The position numbers and the translations under genes are program-made. From Pseudomonas matsuisoli (lineage in GTDB: Bacteria; Pseudomonadota; Gammaproteobacteria; Pseudomonadales; Pseudomonadaceae), in NCBI RefSeq assembly GCF_014647635.1, contig NZ_BMPO01000007.1, forward strand, positions 245,650 to 309,649: DNA of 64,000 bases, in the 5' to 3' direction. The notes under the pieces were generated by a model. That model was not told where the DNA came from and ran no database searches. It saw only the letters and a list, made by a program, of their open reading frames with translations. Shown one piece after another: positions 1-9,186 of this stretch (position 1 is its first letter; every line of letters begins with the position of its first letter).

Positions 1-67
1 TCCCGCTTCGCATGAAGGCGAGAAAAATCAGCAGTTTCTTGAGTGTCAGTTCGTCATCGAAAGACAT
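1..67 (-). CDS. LysR-family regulator, 5' end only (partial)
   Basis: An ATG at position 67 on the minus strand opens a frame that runs off the left edge after 22 codons. The peptide starts MSFDDELTLKKLLIFLAFMR, which reads like the start of a LysR-type winged-helix DNA-binding domain, where a KLLIFLAF-like helix precedes the recognition helix. A GAGG ribosome-binding motif lies about 7 bases upstream. The opening resembles regulators annotated as MdcR (malonate use), but 22 residues are too few to name it. The next gene to the right, a TetR gene, points the same way but lies about 200 bases away. Confidence 0.5.
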   Translation of the reverse strand, partial: MSFDDELTLKKLLIFLAFMRSG

Positions 68-264
68 GGATCGCCTCGTTCCGGGCACGGTCACGGTCAC
101 CATGGCGCACGTGCATTCTTGTTTTGATAGGCGCAACGCAGAGCGTCCGATCGGGATGCGGATTTCTCGAGCGATGAGAGGCCCGGAATCGCTCGATGTT
201 CTTTACCCGCGCGGTGGATGATAGTGCAACGCGCCACGGTCACGCCAAGCGGGTCAACGCGATG

Positions 265-888
265 CTATCGACGGGGTCGCGCCTGATCCAACGCGCCGTA
301 GATGAGGCACTCGAACGCGCTGATAGCGTCTGCTTCCCTGCTCGTTTCCTTGACTATGGTTGCGGCCAACGCTTCACCGGCGCCCACCAGGCCCACGCAG
401 CGCAGCGTGAGGTCTGCCACGGTGAGTGAGCTATGGGGCTGCAACACGGCGAGGAACATCTGCACGCAGTTGTCGAGCAGCGCTTGGAAGACCTTGGCTT
501 TTTCGTCGCTGCCGGCTAATGCCGCGCCGATGGCATGCACCTCCCCCTCCATATCGGCAGCGCACCGGATATAGGCGGCAGCCAAAAGGGAAACGGTTTC
601 TTCTAGCCCATGCTCGCTGGCAGCCATTGCTTGCTGAAACGCGCTGACCTGCTCCATATCGAGCCATCGGTACAGCTCGATCAACACGCCGGAGCGCGTC
701 CCAAAGTGGTCGTAAACCACCGGCTTGGAGACGCCTGCACACGCAGCAAGATAACTGAGGGTCAGCCGATCTGCCCCTTCATCACGCGCGATGATCCGCG
801 CGGTTTCCAATAATTGCTGCCTACGTTCAGCCTTGGAAAGCCGTTGGCGAGCAGTTTCTTCGGGGATTTCTTTTTTGCTGCCGGTCAC
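265..888 (-). CDS. TetR/AcrR-family transcriptional regulator
   Basis: A 207-residue protein of typical TetR size. Residues 20-68 form the DNA-binding domain, with the helix-turn-helix near residues 44-63 (LTLSYLAACAGVSKPVVYDHF). The rest is the helical ligand-binding and dimerisation domain, which is not diagnostic of a ligand. It is transcribed divergently from the oxidoreductase gene at 997. The 108-base gap holds two copies of a CCTACC-AAA-GGTAG palindrome, so it most likely represses itself and the oxidoreductase. The ATG at 888 is the natural start, with GGAG (the cctttg/ctcc side of 896-901) nearby. Family assignment is secure; ligand and target are inferred from position. Confidence 0.9.
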   Translation of the reverse strand: MTGSKKEIPEETARQRLSKAERRQQLLETARIIARDEGADRLTLSYLAACAGVSKPVVYDHFGTRSGVLIELYRWLDMEQVSAFQQAMAASEHGLEETVSLLAAAYIRCAADMEGEVHAIGAALAGSDEKAKVFQALLDNCVQMFLAVLQPHSSLTVADLTLRCVGLVGAGEALAATIVKETSREADAISAFECLIYGALDQARPRR

Positions 889-909
889 TTCGTCGGGCTC
901 CTTTGAAAA

Positions 910-924
910 CCTACCAAAGGTAGT
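910..924. promoter_or_regulatory. Putative TetR operator 1 (distal to the oxidoreductase gene)
   Basis: CCTACC-AAA-GGTAGT, a 15-base palindrome with one mismatch in the outermost pair, centred at 917 and 22 bases upstream of the tetR start codon. The same core recurs 35 bases away. Paired inverted repeats between a tetR gene and a divergent enzyme gene are the usual arrangement for local TetR control. Confidence 0.7.
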
Positions 925-944
925 TTATAGATAATCAGGCCATT

Positions 945-959
945 CCTACCAAAGGTAGG
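945..959. promoter_or_regulatory. Putative TetR operator 2 (proximal to the oxidoreductase gene)
   Basis: CCTACC-AAA-GGTAGG, a perfect palindrome with 6-base arms and the same AAA centre as the copy at 910-924. The centres are 35 bases apart, between three and four helical turns. It lies 38 bases upstream of the ATG at 997, where a bound protein would block transcription. Confidence 0.7.
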
Positions 960-996
960 TTTCTTCCATTAGACCCAATAAGTCGAGGAGAAACAC

Positions 997-2010
997 ATGA
1001 CGGCAAGACAGGTACTGTTCGTTGGCGGATCCGGTGTCGTAGGGCGGGAAGCCGTTGGCTGGTTCCGCAGGCGTTATCCGGATGTTCCCATTCTCATTGG
1101 TGGACGCAATCTCGAAAAAGCGAATGAGCTCGCGAAACAGACAGGCTTAGCCGAAGCAATAGCCGTCGATTTGGACAAGCCAAAATTGGGATTGGCGGAC
1201 GACGTCGCCGTCAGTGCCGTAGCGATGTTCGCCCCCGATGACGGACTTTGGGGCTTGGGCTACGCGCAGGACCAAGGGGCAGCCTATATCAACATCGGTA
1301 ACGGACTCGTCGAGGTCGGCCCGGAGGTGGCGCATTTTGCGCACAAGGCCACGGCCGCTCCGATCGTGCTCGCCAGCCAATGGTCCGCGGGCGCGGCGAT
1401 GTTCCTGGCGCTGCACGCTGCCGGTGAGCTCGATCAAGTGCAAGCGATCAACATCGGCGTGCTGCTCGATGAGGAGGACCCCGCAGGTCCCTTGTCCTAT
1501 GAGGACATGGAACGTACGCATGAAATGGCAGCGTCCACCCTGGTCTTCGAGAACGGCCGGCGTACCTGGATCAGCGGAGACGCGGCGAAAGGTATCGTCC
1601 ACGCAATCGACGGGCGACGCCTCGATGCTGACGCCTACGCACCGTTCGACATCATCAACCTCCATGCCGCGACCCAGGCGCCGAATATCCGCTTTGACCT
1701 GGTGACCGATACCTCATCCAGCCGACGTCGAGGCGAAGAAGCCGCCGCTGAGATCGTTGCCGACGCCGAGGGAACACGTGACGGCCAGCCGACGCAAGTG
1801 CGCGCCACGTTGGAACTCAAATACGGTCAGGCTTCACTGACAGGGCTCAGCGTAGCGCTATCTCTGGGCGCAGTCCTTGGGCTGGATGACGCCGCGCCGG
1901 CAGCACCTGGCTTGTACTTCCCCGAGCTGCTTTACCAACCCGACCGATTCGTGGACGCGCTACGCCAAGTAGGTGCCGTGATTGAGCGCGAGCAACCCAA
2001 GACGTCTTGA
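997..2010 (+). CDS. Saccharopine dehydrogenase-like NAD(P)-binding oxidoreductase
   Basis: A 337-residue protein with an N-terminal Rossmann fold: VLFVGGSGVVG (nucleotide-binding loop at residues 10-16), followed by the strand ending IGGRNLEKA, as in the saccharopine dehydrogenase NADP-binding family. The C-terminal half has no motif I can tie to a substrate. A GAGGAG ribosome site (about 985) precedes the ATG well. It is the only gene downstream of the twin operators and so is probably controlled by the divergent TetR protein. Such enzymes act on varied keto, imino or amino compounds; no reaction is proposed. There is no downstream partner on the same strand. Confidence 0.8.
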   Translation: MTARQVLFVGGSGVVGREAVGWFRRRYPDVPILIGGRNLEKANELAKQTGLAEAIAVDLDKPKLGLADDVAVSAVAMFAPDDGLWGLGYAQDQGAAYINIGNGLVEVGPEVAHFAHKATAAPIVLASQWSAGAAMFLALHAAGELDQVQAINIGVLLDEEDPAGPLSYEDMERTHEMAASTLVFENGRRTWISGDAAKGIVHAIDGRRLDADAYAPFDIINLHAATQAPNIRFDLVTDTSSSRRRGEEAAAEIVADAEGTRDGQPTQVRATLELKYGQASLTGLSVALSLGAVLGLDDAAPAAPGLYFPELLYQPDRFVDALRQVGAVIEREQPKTS

Positions 2011-2029
2011 CCAGTCATCCCCGGGTAAA

Positions 2030-2058
2030 GGTGAAGGACGCGCGCCTGCGTTCTTCAC
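2030..2058 (+). terminator. Hairpin downstream of the oxidoreductase gene, possible terminator
   Basis: GGTGAAG (2030-2036) pairs with CTTCACC (2052-2058), with an inner ACGC/GCGT stem. It begins 20 bases after the stop codon but has no T-run behind it, so it is either a weak terminator or an mRNA 3'-end structure. It sits between convergent genes. Confidence 0.3.
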
Positions 2059-2119
2059 CGATCCCGCCAAAAGGCGTGTACGAAACATCCTTGAACGTAG
2101 GTCGTGTTTCCTACAGAAA

Positions 2120-3088
2120 CTAGCTGCGCGGCGCGTAAGCGAAGACGTCGGCGCGCATTTGATGGGCGTCCATTCCTGCTTCTACCAACGCATCGAGGGT
2201 GCCGTAGACCATTGCGGGGGAGCCGCTGGCGTAGACGTAGATCGACGACAGGTCAGTGAAGTCTTCGCAGACGGCTTCGTGCAGGAGGCCGCAACGCCCT
2301 TCCCAGCCGCAAAGGTCGCTGACGACCTTGTGCAGATGCAGGTTGGCGAGGCTTTCCCACTCGGCCCAACGCTCGATGGTGTAGAAGTCGTCGGGGGTGC
2401 GGACGCCCCAATAGAGGTGTACCGGATACGCGAAACCGCGTGAGCGGCATTCTTCGATCAGGCTGTGCATCTGGGCCATACCGGTACCGGCGGCGATGAG
2501 CACCAGCGGGCCTGCGGGCAATTCGGCAAGGTGCGCATCGCCAAAGGGAAGCTGTACGTGGGCGACACGGGTTTCACGTAGTTGCGCCAGCAGTTCGAGA
2601 CTGCTGTCTTCGCGCGCCAGTACATGCAGTTCCAGGTTGCGCCCCGATTGCGGGGACGAGGCGAGCGAGAAGGCGGATTGCCGCCCGCCCGCCCGGGACA
2701 CCATGAGGTACTGCCCGGCGTGATAACGTGGTGCCTTGCCTGCTGGGGCACGAAGGCTCACACGGCGCACGTCGCCGCCAACGTCGTCGATGGCCACTAC
2801 CTGGCAGGCCAGTTCACGCACCGGGAGCTCACCCGGCGCGAATACGCCATCCCACTGCACGAGGCAGTCGCTCAACGGCTCTGCCACACAAACGTAGATC
2901 TCGCCGTGATCGTGTTCCTCGCCTTGCTGAAGGACGCGGCCTTCCACCAGCAACGCCACGCACAGGTGGCAATTGCCATTGCGGCAACTGTGTGGGCACT
3001 CGTAACCGAGCCGCTTGGCGGCGTCGAGAATCGTTTCACCGGGAGCGGTATCGAGCACCGCGCCCGAGGGCTGCAAGGTCACTTTCAA
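2120..3088 (-). CDS. 2Fe-2S ferredoxin / FAD / NAD(P)H reductase
   Basis: A 322-residue three-part electron-transfer protein. Residues 1-85 are a plant-type ferredoxin domain with cluster ligands C35, C40, C43 and C67 (C-x4-C-x2-C then a distant C). Next come a ferredoxin-reductase-like FAD domain with a SAFSLAS motif and a C-terminal NAD(P)H domain with GTGMAQMHSLI. Pseudomonas genomes annotate such proteins as CDP-6-deoxy-delta-3,4-glucoseen reductase-like or NAD(P)H-flavin reductase and keep them next to ubiD, as here: the ubiD stop is only 37 bases upstream, so the two probably share a transcript. The true electron acceptor is unknown; supplying reduced flavin for the UbiX/UbiD system is a plausible inference. 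Confidence 0.85.
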   Translation of the reverse strand: MKVTLQPSGAVLDTAPGETILDAAKRLGYECPHSCRNGNCHLCVALLVEGRVLQQGEEHDHGEIYVCVAEPLSDCLVQWDGVFAPGELPVRELACQVVAIDDVGGDVRRVSLRAPAGKAPRYHAGQYLMVSRAGGRQSAFSLASSPQSGRNLELHVLAREDSSLELLAQLRETRVAHVQLPFGDAHLAELPAGPLVLIAAGTGMAQMHSLIEECRSRGFAYPVHLYWGVRTPDDFYTIERWAEWESLANLHLHKVVSDLCGWEGRCGLLHEAVCEDFTDLSSIYVYASGSPAMVYGTLDALVEAGMDAHQMRADVFAYAPRS

Positions 3089-3125
3089 CGGGTGTTCTCT
3101 ACATTGTTCGCGATAGGTGCGGGTC

Positions 3126-4592
3126 TTAATCGATACCCAGCTGGTTCCAGAGTTCGTCTACGCGTTTGACCACGGCTTCGTCCTTGACGATCGCCCGGCC
3201 CCATTCGCGAGTGGTTTCGCCCGGCCATTTATGGGTGGCGTCCAGGCCCATCTTGGAACCGAGCCCAGAAATCGGCGAGGCGAAATCGAGGTAATCGATC
3301 GGCGTGTTGTCGATCATCACCGTGTCGCGCTTGGGGTCCATCCGGGTCGTGATGGCCCAGATGACATCGTTCCAATCGCGTGCATTGATGTCATCGTCGG
3401 TGACGATAACGAATTTGGTGTACATGAATTGCCGCAGGAATGACCACACACCCAGCATCACGCGCTTGGCATGCCCTGGGTACTGTTTCTTCATGGTCAC
3501 CACCGCCATACGATAGGAGCAGCCTTCGGGTGGCAGGTAGAAGTCAGTGATCTCGGGGAACTGCTTTTGCAGGATCGGCACGAAGACTTCATTCAAGGCG
3601 ACGCCAAGAATCGCCGGCTCGTCCGGCGGGCGCCCGGTGTAAGTGCTGTGGTAGATCGGTTTTTGCCTGCGAGTGATGCGCTCGACGGTGAACACCGGGA
3701 AGGTGTCGACCTCGTTGTAGTAACCGGTGTGATCGCCGTAAGGGCCTTCGGGTGCAACTTCGCCAGGGTGGATCACGCCTTCCAAGACGATCTCGGCACT
3801 GGCCGGGACCTGAAGGTCGTTGCCCCGGCACTTCACCAGCTCGGTGCGATGGCCACGGAGCAGCCCTGCGAAGGCATATTCTGACAATGTGTCGGGCACC
3901 GGCGTGACCGCGCCTAGAATGGTCGCCGGGTCCGCACCTAGCGCTACGGCAACCGGATAGGGCGTGTTTGGGTGCTTCTGGCACCACTCGCGAAAATCCA
4001 GGGCGCCGCCGCGATGGCTGAGCCAGCGCATGATGACCTTGTTGCGACCAATCACTTGCTGCCGGTAGATGCCGAGGTTCTGGCGCTCTTTGTTCGGTCC
4101 ACGCGTAACGGTCAGGCCCCAAGTGATCAGCGGCGCCACGTCGCCCGGCCAGCAGTGTTGGATGGGCAGTTTGCTGAGGTCGACGTCGTCGCCCTCCTCG
4201 ACCACTTCATGGCACGGTGCATCCTTCAATACCTTGGGCGCCATGCTGATGACTTTCTTATAGATCGGCAGCTTCGACCAGGCGTCTTTCAGGCCCTTGG
4301 GCGGCTCGGGTTCTTTGAGAAACGCGAGCAGTTTGCCGATTTCACGTAGTTCGGAAACGTCTTCCGCGCCCATGCCCAAGGCAACCCGCTCAGGGGTGCC
4401 AAAGAGGTTGCCAAGGACCGGCATGTCGAACCCGGTGGGGCGCTCGAACAACAGTGCGGGCCCTTTCTTGCGCAAGGTCCGATCGCACACTTCGGTCATT
4501 TCTAGAATGGGCGAAACGGGGACCTGGATACGCTTGAGTTCGCCACGCTGCTCTAGTGCCGTGATGAATTCGCGTAGATCGCGATATTGCAT
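3126..4592 (-). CDS. ubiD: UbiD, 4-hydroxy-3-polyprenylbenzoate decarboxylase
   Basis: A 488-residue protein, the usual UbiD length. UbiD removes the carboxyl group of 4-hydroxy-3-polyprenylbenzoate in ubiquinone synthesis, using prenylated FMN made by UbiX. The N-terminus ([19 protein letters not shown]) and the block [11 protein letters not shown] are characteristic of the family. I chose the ATG at 4592 over an upstream in-frame ATG at 4643 because the MQYRDL start matches the family and GAGGA lies just upstream of it; the extra 17 residues look unrelated. The iron-sulfur reductase follows after 37 bases. No ubiX is in the window. Confidence 0.95.
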   Translation of the reverse strand: MQYRDLREFITALEQRGELKRIQVPVSPILEMTEVCDRTLRKKGPALLFERPTGFDMPVLGNLFGTPERVALGMGAEDVSELREIGKLLAFLKEPEPPKGLKDAWSKLPIYKKVISMAPKVLKDAPCHEVVEEGDDVDLSKLPIQHCWPGDVAPLITWGLTVTRGPNKERQNLGIYRQQVIGRNKVIMRWLSHRGGALDFREWCQKHPNTPYPVAVALGADPATILGAVTPVPDTLSEYAFAGLLRGHRTELVKCRGNDLQVPASAEIVLEGVIHPGEVAPEGPYGDHTGYYNEVDTFPVFTVERITRRQKPIYHSTYTGRPPDEPAILGVALNEVFVPILQKQFPEITDFYLPPEGCSYRMAVVTMKKQYPGHAKRVMLGVWSFLRQFMYTKFVIVTDDDINARDWNDVIWAITTRMDPKRDTVMIDNTPIDYLDFASPISGLGSKMGLDATHKWPGETTREWGRAIVKDEAVVKRVDELWNQLGID

Positions 4593-4692
4593 TCGAGGTC
4601 CTCGTTCATGTCCTGCCAATGAGCCGGCGAGTTTAGCCCGCATTGGCGGCAGTGTCCCTATGCCTATCTAGCGCGTTCAACTAGAGACCCAT

Positions 4693-4803
4693 TGTAGGAG
4701 CTCACTTGTGGGCGATCATGGTTATGAAGCTCACTTCGATGTAGACGCTGCATGACGCTACTCGATCGCCCACAGCTGATCGCAGCCCAGTGGGCTCTTA
4801 CAG
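4693..4803. repeat. REP-type inverted pair (TGTAGGAGC family)
   Basis: The left arm reads TGTAGGAGCTCACTTGTGGG and the right arm, inverted, ends CCCAGTGGGCTCTTACAG, with an inner CGATCGCCCACA complement. The pair spans 111 bases and resembles the cleaner 92-base pair at 60414-60505. It lies in the 430-base gap between ubiD and rho, which holds no gene. Confidence 0.65.
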
Positions 4804-4836
4804 CTGGGGCAACGCATGCAAACGGTCAGCTCGTAG

Positions 4837-4863
4837 GGTGGAATCTCCAGCGGGGCTTCCACC
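4837..4863. repeat. Short inverted repeat of the GGTGGATT family
   Basis: GGTGGAA ... TTCCACC around a 13-base centre, preceded by the GTAG extension. It is a diverged relative of the elements at 23204-23235 and 60524-60555, which share the GGTGGA...CCACC ends. Confidence 0.45.
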
Positions 4864-4975
4864 AGAACCGCGCCCAATTTTCAGTTCGCGAGCCTATGTC
4901 ATAGATGCGAGGCGAACGGCGGATTACGCCGCAAGTGGCTAATCGGCCCTATGAATCATAGTCGCCAGAAACGAC

Positions 4976-4995
4976 AAAGCCGGGTTTCCCCGGCC
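4976..4995 (-). terminator. Rho-independent terminator of the rho gene
   Basis: Read on the minus strand, GCCGGG-GAAA-CCCGGC is followed by TTTGT. It sits 26 bases beyond the rho stop codon, so the gene for the Rho factor itself ends in an intrinsic terminator. Confidence 0.8.
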
Positions 4996-5020
4996 TCGCG
5001 TTGACTCAAACCACCCGCAA

Positions 5021-6283
5021 TTACTTGCTTCGACGCATCGACTGGAAGAATTCGTCGTTGGTCTTGGTGTCCTTGAGCTTGTCTAGCAGGAACTCGATCG
5101 CGGCAATTTCTTCCATCGGATGGAGAATCTTGCGCAGAATCCAGATGCGCTGCAGCTCTTCTTCACCGGTCAGCAACTCTTCACGGCGAGTGCCGGAGCG
5201 GTTGATGTTGATAGCGGGGAAGACGCGCTTTTCAGCGACACGGCGATCGAGCTGGAGCTCGAGGTTACCAGTACCCTTGAATTCCTCGTAGATCACTTCG
5301 TCCATCTTCGAGCCGGTTTCAACCAGCGCGGTGGCGATGATGGTGAGGCTGCCGCCCTCTTCGATGTTGCGCGCCGCACCGAAGAAACGCTTGGGCTTCT
5401 CCAGGGCATGGGCGTCGACACCACCGGTGAGCACCTTGCCGGAGCTCGGGATCACGGTGTTGTAGGCACGGGCCAGACGGGTGATCGAGTCGAGCAGAAT
5501 GACCACGTCCTTCTTGTGCTCGACCAGGCGCTTGGCCTTCTCGATAACCATCTCAGCGACCTGTACGTGACGTACGGGCGGCTCGTCGAAGGTCGACGCC
5601 ACAACCTCGCCGCGCACGGTGCGCTGCATCTCGGTCACTTCCTCAGGACGTTCATCGATGAGCAGAACGATCAGGTAGCACTCAGGGTTGTTGCGGGTAA
5701 TGTTGCTGGCGATGTTCTGCAACATGATCGTCTTGCCCGCTTTCGGCGGAGCGACGATCAGTGCACGCTGGCCTTTGCCGATCGGGGCGCAAAGGTCGAT
5801 CACGCGCCCGGTCAGGTCTTCCGTGGAGCCATTACCGGCTTCCATGGTCAGGCGTTTGTTGGGGAACAGCGGCGTCAGGTTTTCGAACAGAATCTTGCTC
5901 TTGGCGTTCTCGGGACGATCGAAGTTGATCGTGTCGACCTTGAGCAACGCGAAGTAGCGTTCGCCCTCTTTCGGCGGCCGGATCTTGCCGACGATGGTGT
6001 CGCCGGTCCGCAGGTTGAAGCGGCGGATCTGACTCGGCGAAACGTAGATGTCATCAGGACCGGCCAAATAGGAAGAGTCGGCGGAACGGAGGAAGCCAAA
6101 GCCGTCCTGGAGAATCTCCAGCACGCCGTCACCCGAAATTTCCTCACCACTTTTCGCATGTTTTTTCAGAAGGGAGAAAATCACGTCCTGCTTGCGTGAG
6201 CGGGCCATGTTCTCGAGGCCCATTTGCTCCGCCATGTCCAGCAGTTCGGCGATCGGCTTTTGCTTGAGTTCAGTCAAATTCAT
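5021..6283 (-). CDS. rho: Transcription termination factor Rho
   Basis: A 420-residue protein, the standard short Rho without an insertion domain. Rho is a hexameric RNA helicase that ends transcription. The N-terminal domain begins [20 protein letters not shown]. The cold-shock-like RNA-binding domain contains FGFLRS, the Walker A loop reads APPKAGKT near residue 180, and the Walker B region is [13 protein letters not shown]. The open frame extends a further 59 codons upstream, but the family start is the ATG at 6283. The 227 bases between this start and trxA are the rho leader; Rho autoregulates through its leader in E. coli, and I see no specific element here. Confidence 0.97.
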   Translation of the reverse strand: MNLTELKQKPIAELLDMAEQMGLENMARSRKQDVIFSLLKKHAKSGEEISGDGVLEILQDGFGFLRSADSSYLAGPDDIYVSPSQIRRFNLRTGDTIVGKIRPPKEGERYFALLKVDTINFDRPENAKSKILFENLTPLFPNKRLTMEAGNGSTEDLTGRVIDLCAPIGKGQRALIVAPPKAGKTIMLQNIASNITRNNPECYLIVLLIDERPEEVTEMQRTVRGEVVASTFDEPPVRHVQVAEMVIEKAKRLVEHKKDVVILLDSITRLARAYNTVIPSSGKVLTGGVDAHALEKPKRFFGAARNIEEGGSLTIIATALVETGSKMDEVIYEEFKGTGNLELQLDRRVAEKRVFPAININRSGTRREELLTGEEELQRIWILRKILHPMEEIAAIEFLLDKLKDTKTNDEFFQSMRRSK

Positions 6284-6467
6284 AGGAATGGACGTAATTA
6301 GAGAAGGTATGGAAGCGTGTTTACGCTTGGATGGCCGCGCCGCAGAGATGCGACAGATGCGCTGATTCTTTGAATAGAGAGGGCGGCGTCGGTACGGAAA
6401 GGCTGCCGCGAGAGCAGCAGGAGCCCGAATGTAACACCGGGATTTGGGAACGTCTAGCATTCAGGCA

Positions 6468-6492
6468 TAAAAAACCCCGCAATGTGCGGGGT
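6468..6492 (-). terminator. Rho-independent terminator of trxA
   Basis: On the minus strand ACCCCGC-ACATT-GCGGGG runs straight into a T6 tract. It starts 19 bases beyond the trxA stop codon and separates trxA from rho. Confidence 0.9.
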
Positions 6493-6510
6493 CTAGCGAC
6501 AGCAGTTCGA

Positions 6511-6837
6511 TCAGATGTTGCTATCGAGGAACGCCATCAACTGGGACTTGGACAGTGCGCCCACTTTCGTGGCTTCGACGTTACCGCCCTTGAACAGCAT
6601 CAAGGTCGGGATACCACGCACGCCGTACTTCGGCGGGGTCTCGGCGTTTTCGTCGATGTTCAGTTTGCAGATTTTCAGCTTGCCCTGGTAATCCTTCGCG
6701 ATCTCGTCCAGCACCGGCGCGATCATCTTGCACGGACCGCACCATTCGGCCCAGTAGTCGACCAACACGGGACCGTCCGCCTGAAGAACGTCCTTATCGA
6801 AGCTCGCATCGCTGACTTGGGTAATGAATTCGCTCAT
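6511..6837 (-). CDS. trxA: Thioredoxin TrxA
   Basis: A 108-residue thioredoxin with the WCGPCK active site (C33 and C36) and the cis-proline region RGIPTLMLF. It is the general cytoplasmic disulfide reductant, recharged by thioredoxin reductase, which is not in the window. AGAAACTC lies upstream of the ATG as a weak ribosome site. It is upstream of rho on the same strand with its own terminator between, and divergent from ppx. The trxA-rho neighbourhood is conserved in Pseudomonas. Confidence 0.97.
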   Translation of the reverse strand: MSEFITQVSDASFDKDVLQADGPVLVDYWAEWCGPCKMIAPVLDEIAKDYQGKLKICKLNIDENAETPPKYGVRGIPTLMLFKGGNVEATKVGALSKSQLMAFLDSNI

Positions 6838-7127
6838 TGAGTTTCTCCGGAAGCGGAAACAAAAGTGGCGCCATCATAGCCCGGACCTGGGCATACCGAA
6901 AGCTACCGTCGGCGATTGCCCTCATTGACGCGGTCAATGGACAGCGTTGCGCACGCACCTTTCTGCCTATGGAGGCAGAAGCCCGTACGGTGAGCTCGCC
7001 CCAACGCGAAGGAACGGTAAGGCCCTATATAAAGAGCCGCGATGACCTCGGCTAACCCGCCGCTCCACTCAGGCAGCTTTCCGTCACTTACCTAACGTGG
7101 CACGATGGCGACGTTTTTCCGTCGAGA

Positions 7128-8642
7128 ATGCCATTCATGTCCCTCCCTCTGACCGAGACCTTCCCGCTGATCGCCGCCATCGATCTGGGCTCGAACAGCT
7201 TCCACATGGTGCTCGCCAAAGCGGATCATGGCGAGGTGCGCATTCTCGAACGGCTAGGTGAGAAGGTTCAGTTAGCCGCCGGGTTGAACGACGAGCGCAG
7301 GCTTAGTGAAGAAGCGATGCAGCGTGGGCTCGATTGCCTGAGCCGCTTTGCACCACTGGTGGCAGGGCTGCCGCAAGGCGCAGTGCGTATCGTGGCGACC
7401 AACGCCTTGCGTGAGGCGCGCAACCGCGCGGAATTCATCCGCCGCGCTGAGACGCTGCTCGGCCATCCGATCGACGTCATTTCTGGACGTGAAGAAGCCC
7501 GCCTAATCTACCTTGGCGTTTCTCATACGCTGCCGACGACGCAAGGGCGTCGCCTCGTTGCGGACATCGGCGGCGGCAGCACCGAATTCATCGTGGGTCA
7601 GCTGTTCGAACCGCTTCTGCGCGAAAGCCTGCAGATGGGCTGCGTCAGCTATACGCAGCGTTTCTTTCAGGATGGCAAGATCACGCAGTCACGCTACGCA
7701 CAGGCCTATACCGCTGCCCGACTCGAACTCATGGGCATCGAAAATGGCATTCGTCGCCTGGGCTGGGATGAAGCGATCGGCTCGTCCGGCACCATTCGCG
7801 CGATCGGCCTTGCGCTCAAGGGTGCCAAGCGCGGCAGTGGCGAGGTAAATGCCGAGGGGCTGGTCTGGCTCAAGCGCAAACTGTTCAAACTGAGCGACAT
7901 TGGGAACATCGACTTCGAAGGCGTCAAACCTGATCGCAGAAGCATCTTCCCCGCCGGCGTGGCGATTCTGGAAGCGATCTTCGACGCATTCGAAGTCAAG
8001 CAGATGCACCACTGTGATGGCGCGTTGCGCGAAGGCGTTCTTTACGACCTGCTTGGCCGCCATCAGCACGAGGATGTGCGCGAACGCACCCTCAGCGCAT
8101 TGATGGAGCGTTATCACGCGGATGCCGAACAGGCGGCGCGGGTCGAAGCTAAAGCGGTTTCAGCGCTCTCTAAAGTTGCCGCCGACTGGGGCCTCCAAGA
8201 CGACTGGTACCGCGAACTGCTCATTTGGGCGGCCCGTGTACATGAAATCGGTCTCGACATCGCGCACTACCACTACCACAAGCATGGCGCGTACCTGATA
8301 GAGCATTCGGACCTGCCCGGCTTTTCCCGGCAAGACCAGCAAATGCTCGCCCTGCTCGTGCGCGGCCATCGCCGCAACATTCCGCTCGACAAGTTCACGG
8401 AGTTCAGTGAAGAAGAGAGCGAGCGGCTGGTCCGACTATGCATCCTCCTGCGCTTCGCGATCCTGTTCCATCACATCCGTGGTGCGCAGGACATGCCCAG
8501 CGTGCAGCTCAAGGCAGGCAAGCGCAGTCTCGAGCTGATATTCCCCGAAGGCTGGCTGGAGGCGAACCCGCTGACCAAAGCCGATTTCGAGCAGGAAGCC
8601 GAATGGCTCAAGCGCGTTGGGTACGAATTGAAGCAGCGTTGA
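7128..8642 (+). CDS. ppx: Exopolyphosphatase Ppx
   Basis: A 504-residue Ppx/GppA-family enzyme that removes terminal phosphates from polyphosphate. The two phosphate-binding loops of the ASKHA fold are clear: [18 protein letters not shown] near residue 17 and [14 protein letters not shown] near residue 145. The C-terminal part carries the HD-like helical domain ([24 protein letters not shown]). An in-frame ATG at 7137 is an alternative start. In P. aeruginosa ppx lies tail to tail with ppk, as I recall; here the convergent neighbour is a DUF523 gene instead and no ppk is present, which suggests a rearrangement at this point. Confidence 0.95.
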   Translation: MPFMSLPLTETFPLIAAIDLGSNSFHMVLAKADHGEVRILERLGEKVQLAAGLNDERRLSEEAMQRGLDCLSRFAPLVAGLPQGAVRIVATNALREARNRAEFIRRAETLLGHPIDVISGREEARLIYLGVSHTLPTTQGRRLVADIGGGSTEFIVGQLFEPLLRESLQMGCVSYTQRFFQDGKITQSRYAQAYTAARLELMGIENGIRRLGWDEAIGSSGTIRAIGLALKGAKRGSGEVNAEGLVWLKRKLFKLSDIGNIDFEGVKPDRRSIFPAGVAILEAIFDAFEVKQMHHCDGALREGVLYDLLGRHQHEDVRERTLSALMERYHADAEQAARVEAKAVSALSKVAADWGLQDDWYRELLIWAARVHEIGLDIAHYHYHKHGAYLIEHSDLPGFSRQDQQMLALLVRGHRRNIPLDKFTEFSEEESERLVRLCILLRFAILFHHIRGAQDMPSVQLKAGKRSLELIFPEGWLEANPLTKADFEQEAEWLKRVGYELKQR

Positions 8643-8667
8643 CTCCCGCCCGCCCGCAGATTGCCGC

Positions 8668-9186
8668 TCAATCCTGCCGAAGCGCCGCGTCCAGACGTTC
8701 CAGCATCTGCGTAGCCGCCTCCAGCTGGTCTTCGTTGAACACCTTTACTCCGGCATGCCGAAGCGCAGCGGCCGTCACACCTTCACCGGGGACACGCGTC
8801 CCCGTGAAGGTACCGTCATAGTTCTCTTCATTCCCGCAGGATGGGCTGCGCGCCTTCAGCACGGCGATCCGAATGCCATGCAGCTGGGCTAAACGCAGCG
8901 CTTCTTGTGCGCCGGCAACGAACGCGACCGTGACATCTGCCCCAGTGTCGGTCACCACCTGAACAGCGCCCTCGAGAACACCAGACCCCTGCCCGCCGGG
9001 AATCTCCGCAGGCGGGCGTGGCGTCGGCAGACCGCCGAAGACCTCCGGACACAACGGCACGATGCGGCCTTGCGCCTGCCAGAGCGCCAGTCGATCGAAA
9101 GGGCCGTGCGCGCCGCCGTCATAACGTACGCGCTGCCCCAACAAGCAACGGCTGACCAGCACTTTCGCGCGTCGATATTCGGTCAC
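8668..9186 (-). CDS. DUF523 family protein
   Basis: A 172-residue DUF523 protein of unknown function. The conserved blocks are VLVSRCLLGQRVRYDGG at the N-terminus, LCPEVFGGLPTPRPPAEI in the middle and LKARSPSCG with a conserved cysteine. I chose the GTG start at 9186 because its GTGA overlaps the stop codon of the upstream oxygenase gene, and the following TEYRRAKVLVSRC matches the family start; an ATG at 9216 would add ten unrelated residues. The overlap implies translational coupling. The conserved cysteines suggest a metal or thiol role, which is only an inference. Confidence 0.85.
   Translation of the reverse strand: MTEYRRAKVLVSRCLLGQRVRYDGGAHGPFDRLALWQAQGRIVPLCPEVFGGLPTPRPPAEIPGGQGSGVLEGAVQVVTDTGADVTVAFVAGAQEALRLAQLHGIRIAVLKARSPSCGNEENYDGTFTGTRVPGEGVTAAALRHAGVKVFNEDQLEAATQMLERLDAALRQD

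Noticed and set aside
6838..7127. A small RNA gene in the trxA-ppx gap, suggested by a TCTGCCT-ATGG-AGGCAGA hairpin near 6961-6979 and a TATATAAA sequence near 7026.
   Set aside because: There is no terminator or paired -35, so a promoter-like stretch and one hairpin are not enough.
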